A stretch of DNA of 10,069 nucleotides. Source: JAKEHA01 sp964560355 (lineage in GTDB: Bacteria; Krumholzibacteriota; Krumholzibacteriia; WVZY01; JAKEHA01). Position 1 is the stretch's first letter. Each line of letters begins with the position of its first letter. Positions 6,413 to 10,069 of the stretch are shown one piece after another. Location: positions 1 through 10,069 of the forward strand of contig CAZLLI010000097.1 in NCBI GenBank assembly GCA_964560355.1. The letters run 5' to 3'. The position numbers were made by a program, and so were the translations under genes. The notes under the pieces were generated by a model. The model was not told the DNA's origin, made no database searches, and saw only the letters and a list, made by a program, of their open reading frames with translations.

Positions 6413-7527
6413 GGCTGCGCCGCCTTCTCGAAGACGGCTTCCATCTCGCTCGCGCACCGCTCCCACGTCAGCGACCCCGCCCACGCGAGCGCGGCGTCGC
6501 TCATGCGCCGGCGCAGAGACGCGTCGGTCAGGAGTCGAATCATCTTCTCCGCCATCGCGTCGGCGTCGCCGTACGGAACCAAAAAGCCGGTTTCGCCGTC
6601 CTTGATCGAATCGCGCAGGCCCGGGCGGTCGCTGCCGACGACGGGTACGCCGCACGCGTTGGCTTCGACCACGGTCAGCCCCCACCCTTCCTTGGGGCTC
6701 GCGTTGACGCATACCGTGGACGCGTTCAGGCGCGCGACGACGTCCTCTCCGCGCAGGCGCCCCGCGAACGTGACCGAGCCGGTGAGGTGCAGGTGGTGCG
6801 CCGCCTGTTTGAGTCGCAGAAGATCGGGGCCGTCGCCGATCACGAGCAGCTCGGCGTTCGCCACCTCGCGCCGCACGCGCGCGAACGCCTTGAGGACGAT
6901 GTCGACGCCCTTGTACTTGCGCAAACGTCCCAGGTGGATGACGCGCAGCGGCACGCGCGGTACGTCGACCACGCGGTAGAGTCGGTGGTCGAGCCCGCAC
7001 AGCACGATGTCGATGCGGCTCGCATCGACGCCGCGGCGCACCAGGTCGTCGCGCGTGCTGGGGCTGATGGCGACGAAGCGCGCGCGCCGGAACACGCTGG
7101 GGATGAACGCCTCCCACACCCACACGTAGCTCGCGAACACCGGATTGGTCTCGCGAAACACGGTGGACCCGAACAGGTGCGGGACCACCGCGACCACCGG
7201 CACCCGCGTATGGAGCGGCATGAAGAAGGGAATCTTGTTGATGTCTTCGACCACGAGGTCGAAGTCACGCGCCCGCAGGGTGCGCTTGGCGATTCGCGGC
7301 AGCACGAAATTCGCATTCCACCACGAACCACCGCGCAACACGTGCACGCCGTCGACGACTTCTTCCTTCTTCGCACCCGAAAATCCGGTCGCGACCAAGG
7401 TAGCGGTGTGACCGCCCGCGACCAAACGGCGCAGGATCTCGTGCAGATGAACCTCGGCGCCGCCGGCGTCGGGGTTCTTGATGTCGCGCCAGTTGACCGC
7501 GAGGATATTGAGCGCGCGTTGCGTCAC
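6409..7527 (-). CDS. GT4-family glycosyltransferase
   Basis: A 372-residue GT-B retaining glycosyltransferase. The N-terminal domain begins LNILAVNWRDIKNPDAGGAE, with the glycine-rich acceptor loop GGAEVH at 22-27. The second Rossmann domain carries HLGRLRKYKGVD (198-209) and GDGPD (231-235). The E-x7-E motif is EGWGLTVVE (E280 and E288), followed by SDRPGLRDSI (299-308) and GETGFLVP (311-318). No membrane segment is present, so it should act at the inner membrane's cytoplasmic face on a lipid-linked or polysaccharide acceptor. Start choice: the frame is open to an ATG at 7803, but that extension is the shadow of the methyltransferase gene, is arginine-rich and resembles nothing. The GTG at 7527 overlaps the methyltransferase stop as GTGA and gives a standard N-terminus. 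The gene ends in the same kind of overlap with the flippase gene. Confidence 0.92.
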   Translation of the reverse strand: MTQRALNILAVNWRDIKNPDAGGAEVHLHEILRRLVAGGHTATLVATGFSGAKKEEVVDGVHVLRGGSWWNANFVLPRIAKRTLRARDFDLVVEDINKIPFFMPLHTRVPVVAVVPHLFGSTVFRETNPVFASYVWVWEAFIPSVFRRARFVAISPSTRDDLVRRGVDASRIDIVLCGLDHRLYRVVDVPRVPLRVIHLGRLRKYKGVDIVLKAFARVRREVANAELLVIGDGPDLLRLKQAAHHLHLTGSVTFAGRLRGEDVVARLNASTVCVNASPKEGWGLTVVEANACGVPVVGSDRPGLRDSIKDGETGFLVPYGDADAMAEKMIRLLTDASLRRRMSDAALAWAGSLTWERCASEMEAVFEKAAQP

Positions 7528-8288
7528 GGGCGCTTCCGTCCCAGCACGCCGATCACCATCGACGTCGCCATGCGCACCTCGTGCGGCACCGCCTTGCGCG
7601 CGTTCTCGCGCGCGCGCGTGAGCCCCGGCGAGGGGTGCATGGGCAGGCGCAGACCCGCCTTCAAGAGCACGCGGCGCACGCCGCGATACCACACGGGCGG
7701 AAACAGGTTCGCGCCGTAGCTCCCCACCACGTCGAAGCCGGCGTCGCGCATCAAGCCGGAAAGCTCGCCCGCGCTGAATTCGGTCTCCCAGCCCGCGAAC
7801 CACTTGTCGACCGCCATCAGCGCGTGCTTCATGAGCGTGTAGTAATGGAAGCGCTGCGGCACGTCGACCAAGAGGTGGCCGCCCGCGCGCAGCACGCGCG
7901 CATTCTCGCGAAGGAGCGCGAGCGGGTCGCGGAAGTGCTCGAGCAGTCCCTGGTGGAAGACGACGTCGAAGGAAGCGTCGCGAAACGGGAGCGCGAGCGC
8001 ATCACCGGAGACGATGCGGATGTCGTGGCCCTGCGCGGCGGCGGCTTCGCGCATGATGCGCAGCGACTCTTCGCTATAATCGAGCGTCCACACCTCGGCG
8101 CCGCGCGCCGCCAGCGCGACGCTGTCGCGACCGGTGCCCGCCCCCACTTCCAAGACGCGCAGCCCGCGCACGTCCAGTCGCTCGCACAGATACGCGACCA
8201 CGCGGCCGTCGTTCGCGTACACGTCGTCCAACCCGGGCGACGACGACCAGAACTCTTCCCAATGCTTCTTTTCCGAGGAACGCGGCAT
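7524..8288 (-). CDS. Class I SAM-dependent methyltransferase
   Basis: A 254-residue methyltransferase of the Methyltransf_11/25 type. Motif I VLEVGAGTGR (45-54) binds S-adenosylmethionine, D70 in WTLDYS is the ribose-binding acidic residue, GDALALPF (95-102) is the adenine-side motif, and SFDVVFHQGLLEHF (106-119) with LRAGGHLLVDVP (133-144) completes the fold. The short N-terminal KKHWEEFW stretch is common in methyltransferases of polysaccharide and lipid clusters. The substrate cannot be read. The gene sits between a phosphoesterase and a GT4 gene, so methylation of a glycan or membrane lipid is a reasonable guess. Start ATG 8288 lies 19 bases after the phosphoesterase stop. The bases before it are pyrimidine-rich and contain no Shine-Dalgarno sequence, unlike what a strong start would show. 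The 3' end overlaps the GT4 start by GTGA. Confidence 0.88.
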   Translation of the reverse strand: MPRSSEKKHWEEFWSSSPGLDDVYANDGRVVAYLCERLDVRGLRVLEVGAGTGRDSVALAARGAEVWTLDYSEESLRIMREAAAAQGHDIRIVSGDALALPFRDASFDVVFHQGLLEHFRDPLALLRENARVLRAGGHLLVDVPQRFHYYTLMKHALMAVDKWFAGWETEFSAGELSGLMRDAGFDVVGSYGANLFPPVWYRGVRRVLLKAGLRLPMHPSPGLTRARENARKAVPHEVRMATSMVIGVLGRKRP

Positions 8289-8307
8289 GGAGAACCGAAG
8301 GGCGCGG

Positions 8308-9045
8308 CTAGAAACCGATCAAGAGGCGCTCGGCGAGAACGGGCGGGAGTCCCGCCTTGAGAATCTTCTCGGCCGCCTTCTCACGGTCGTAGCGCACTCG
8401 AAAGAGGCGCGCCGAGTCGGTCTCGTCGTCGAACACGACGTAGGACGCGTCGGGGTTGCCGTCGCGCGGCTGCCCCACGCTGCCGACGTTGATCACGTAG
8501 CGCCGCGTCGACAAGTCGAGCATCAGCGGCCCGTCGGAAGGAAAGCGCTGGGCGGTGCCGTCGTCGACGAACACCACCGGCGAGTGCGAGTGGCCGATGA
8601 AGGCCGCGCGCTGCGGCTGCATGGCGTCGAACGCGCGCTCGGCGCCGACTTGGTCGAGCACGTACTCCCACTCTTCGGGCCGGTACGGCGACGCGTGCAC
8701 GGCCATGATGCTCGCGTGGTCGCGGTACACGTACGGGAGCGTGCGCAGAAACTCGGCGTTCTCGGGCGTGAGCCGCAGCGCGCTGTAATGGATGCCCTCG
8801 AGCGCGACCTCGTGGAAGTAGGCGCGTTCGCGCGCGTCGACCACCGCGGCGTCGTGGTTGCCCTTGAGCACGACCACGCGCGGCAGTCCGCGCACGCGGT
8901 CGACGCACTCGTTGGGGTTGGCGCCGTAGCCGATGACGTCGCCCAGGCACAAATGGAATCCGACACCCTGCTCGGACGCGTGCGCGAGCACCGCTTCCAG
9001 CGACTCCAGATTGCCGTGCACGTCGGAGAAGATGGCGTACTTCAC
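8308..9045 (-). CDS. Calcineurin-like metallophosphoesterase (YfcE/MJ0936-like)
   Basis: A 245-residue protein of the calcineurin-like phosphoesterase superfamily, single domain and full length. All metal-binding motifs are visible: FSDVHGN (6-12, D8 and H10), GDVIGYG (35-41, D36), GNHD (62-65, N63 and H64), H117 in MAVHASP, and GHSHSP (151-156, H152 and H154). A C-terminal VGSVGQPRDGNP (187-198) is typical of the YfcE/COG0639-like subgroup. These enzymes hydrolyse phosphomonoesters or phosphodiesters with two metal ions. Natural substrates are mostly unknown. The protein has no signal peptide and is presumed cytoplasmic. Start is GTG 9045, overlapping the nusB stop as GTGA, so it is coupled to nusB. 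Its location does not reveal a specific role. Confidence 0.9.
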   Translation of the reverse strand: MKYAIFSDVHGNLESLEAVLAHASEQGVGFHLCLGDVIGYGANPNECVDRVRGLPRVVVLKGNHDAAVVDARERAYFHEVALEGIHYSALRLTPENAEFLRTLPYVYRDHASIMAVHASPYRPEEWEYVLDQVGAERAFDAMQPQRAAFIGHSHSPVVFVDDGTAQRFPSDGPLMLDLSTRRYVINVGSVGQPRDGNPDASYVVFDDETDSARLFRVRYDREKAAEKILKAGLPPVLAERLLIGF

Positions 9046-9458
9046 GCGCCGTCCTTTCGAAACTCTTTGACGAAGGTGTCGACCAGCCCGTTGACGAAGC
9101 GCCCGGCCTCGTCGGAGCTGAAGCGGTGCGCCACCTCGATGGCTTCGTCGATGATCACGCGCGCGGGCACGTCGGGAAAGTAGAGCACCTCGGCGAGCGC
9201 GAAGCGCAGAATATTACGGTCGACGAGCGACACGCGCCCCGGGTCCCAATTCTCGAGCAGCGACTGGATCACGCGGTCGAGGTCGTCCTTCTTCTCCACC
9301 GTCTTGAAGAACAGTGCGCGCGCGTAGTCCGCGGTCTCGTCCGACGGCGCGCGGCGCCCGATCTGTTCGTCGATGATGTCCTGCGGCGTGCGATCCGAGA
9401 ACTCCGACTCGTACAACGCCTGCAGCACGATCTCCCTCGCCCTCCGTCGCTTCCCCAT
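9042..9458 (-). CDS. nusB: Transcription antitermination factor NusB
   Basis: A 138-residue all-helical protein matching NusB in length and pattern. The arginine-rich N-terminus GKRRRAREIVLQALYESEF (2-20) is the boxA RNA-binding helix region. Further conserved features are LLENWDPGRVSLVDRNILRFALAE (67-90), here given as LLENWDPGRVSLVD then RNILRFALAE, and PARVIIDEAIEVAHRFSSDE (98-117) with FVNGLVD (121-127). NusB binds NusE (ribosomal protein S10) and boxA in rRNA leader RNA, allowing RNA polymerase to resist termination. Start ATG 9458 is four bases after the ribH stop. The downstream phosphoesterase overlaps its stop. Placement directly after ribH is one of the commonest bacterial gene orders and supports the call. 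Confidence 0.96.
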   Translation of the reverse strand: MGKRRRAREIVLQALYESEFSDRTPQDIIDEQIGRRAPSDETADYARALFFKTVEKKDDLDRVIQSLLENWDPGRVSLVDRNILRFALAEVLYFPDVPARVIIDEAIEVAHRFSSDEAGRFVNGLVDTFVKEFRKDGA

Positions 9459-9462
9459 GTGG

Positions 9463-9924
9463 TCAGTTCCGGAACTGGCTCATCAGCTCGACCAGCGCCA
9501 CCGCCGCGTTCCAACCCGCGTTGCCGTGCTTGCCGCCCGCGCGGTCGACGGCCTGCTCGAGCGTGTCGGTGGTGAGCACGGCCAGCGTCATCGGAACTCC
9601 GGTCGACAATGCCGTCGACTCGATGGCTTGCGTCACGGTCTTCGACAACACGTCGTGGTGTTCGGTTTCGCCCTTGATGATGGCACCGGCCCACACGACG
9701 CCGTCGACCCGCCCGTCGCGCGCGACCTTCGCGGCGAGCTGCGGGACCTCGAAGGCACCGGCGACCCAGTATATTACGATATCGTCCGGCGCGACACCAT
9801 GTTGCGAAAGCGCCGCGGCGGCCCCCTCGACCAGGCGCTTGGTCACCACGTCGTTGAAGCGGCTCGCCACCACCGCCACGCGGCGGCCGGTGGCGTCGAA
9901 GCGCCCGCGCACCTCATTGGGCAT
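9463..9924 (-). CDS. ribH: 6,7-dimethyl-8-ribityllumazine synthase
   Basis: A 153-residue lumazine synthase, normal family length. It condenses 5-amino-6-ribitylaminouracil with 3,4-dihydroxy-2-butanone 4-phosphate in the penultimate step of riboflavin synthesis. Visible active-site motifs are SRFN (21-24, with the ring-stacking F23), VAGAFEVP (54-61), AIIKGETEHHD (81-91, with H89 aligned to the catalytic histidine and the KGET phosphate loop), LTTDTLEQA (117-125) and RAGGKHGNAG (128-137, with R128). Members form pentamers or 60-mer capsids, which cannot be distinguished here. Start ATG 9924 has a G-rich stretch just upstream and overlaps the end of the ribA/ribBA frame by 11 bases, so translation is probably coupled. 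Confidence 0.97.
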   Translation of the reverse strand: MPNEVRGRFDATGRRVAVVASRFNDVVTKRLVEGAAAALSQHGVAPDDIVIYWVAGAFEVPQLAAKVARDGRVDGVVWAGAIIKGETEHHDVLSKTVTQAIESTALSTGVPMTLAVLTTDTLEQAVDRAGGKHGNAGWNAAVALVELMSQFRN

Positions 9925-10069
9925 GGTGCCCCCGTCCGCGCGGGGTGGACGCCAAGGTCTGGCTCAAGAGGTGGCCGAGCTTGTCGCGCTTGGCGGTGAG
10001 GTAGCGACGATTGACCTCGTTGGCGGGAATCACGATGGGAACTCGGTCGACCACAACGAGCCCGTGCGC
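9914..10069 (-). CDS. GTP cyclohydrolase II C-terminus (ribA or ribBA), 5' part beyond window edge
   Basis: The last 51 codons plus stop of a gene entering from the right edge. The visible peptide includes GLVVVDRVPIVIPANEV, then RRYLTAKRDKLGHLL and a short tail ending RGRGHHAQ. This matches the C-terminal region of GTP cyclohydrolase II, where the R-V-P, N-x3-YL-x-TK and K-x-GH-L elements are conserved. GTP cyclohydrolase II performs the first committed step of riboflavin synthesis. Whether it is fused to the DHBP synthase domain (RibBA) cannot be seen. Position directly before ribH supports either. The stop TGA at 9916-9914 lies inside ribH, an 11-base overlap. The frame is intact up to the window edge. 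Confidence 0.9.
   Translation of the reverse strand, partial: AHGLVVVDRVPIVIPANEVNRRYLTAKRDKLGHLLSQTLASTPRGRGHHAQ

Noticed and set aside
161..6920. Similar DNA stretches near 161-180 and 6900-6917, considered as a dispersed repeat
   Set aside because: Both encode the conserved YKGVD motif of GT4 enzymes, so the similarity is protein-level conservation, not a repeat element.
5696..6979. 427-codon plus-strand open frame opposite the flippase and GT4 genes
   Set aside because: Compositional shadow: the translated sequence switches character along its length according to the gene it mirrors.
6413..7123. Longer N-terminus for the flippase gene, starting at 7123
   Set aside because: The extension lies within the GT4 gene in another frame and shows no membrane or family features.
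7528..7803. Longer N-terminus for the GT4 gene, starting at ATG 7803
   Set aside because: The added 92 residues are arginine-rich and lie inside the methyltransferase gene in another frame. The GTG at 7527 gives the standard family N-terminus.
3080..8080. Plus-strand TATAAT-like hexamers near 3080, 3213 and 8077, considered as antisense promoters
   Set aside because: They arise from Tyr, Asn and Ile codons of minus-strand genes, and no -35-like hexamer lies at the right distance.

Overview
The window is a GC-rich bacterial chromosome segment, densely coded and entirely on the minus strand. No RNA genes, insertion sequences, CRISPR arrays or phage genes are visible. Read in the direction of transcription (from high to low coordinates), it starts in a riboflavin/NusB housekeeping block and runs into an envelope-glycan block. 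The organism is not identifiable from the sequence alone. The high GC content, frequent GTG starts, mostly weak Shine-Dalgarno sequences and a DUF2723 membrane protein with a TPR tail would fit the Gemmatimonadota/FCB neighbourhood or a related candidate phylum. That placement is a low-confidence inference.

Right part (10069 to about 8308): the 3' end of a ribA or ribBA gene (GTP cyclohydrolase II), then ribH (lumazine synthase), nusB (antitermination factor) and a calcineurin-like metallophosphoesterase. The rib-rib-nusB order is a widespread bacterial arrangement.

Middle (8288 to 5411): a class I SAM-dependent methyltransferase, a GT4 glycosyltransferase and a UPF0104/YbhN-type flippase-like membrane protein. 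The last two start on GTG codons that overlap the preceding stop by 4 bases.

A 161-bp gap (5250-5410) is the only substantial non-coding stretch. It contains a 12-bp palindrome, a 10-bp inverted repeat, a weak promoter-like pair and a possible 31-codon ORF that overlaps the next gene by ATGA.

Left part (5249 to 1): a large DUF2723 GT-C-like membrane protein with a TPR tail, a UDP-sugar (UDP-glucuronate-type) 4-epimerase, a GT2 polyprenyl-phosphate glycosyltransferase with two C-terminal membrane segments, and a GT4 glycosyltransferase that runs off the left edge. Together these suggest a pathway: the epimerase makes a nucleotide sugar, the GT2 enzyme loads a sugar onto polyprenyl phosphate, and the DUF2723 protein transfers it outside the membrane to a protein or glycan acceptor. 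The GT4 enzymes would extend a cytoplasmic glycan. The substrates are inferred, not seen.

No clearly new system is present. The most unusual items are the gap at 5250-5410 and the pairing of a polyprenyl-phosphate sugar synthase with a TPR-tailed DUF2723 protein in one tight operon.
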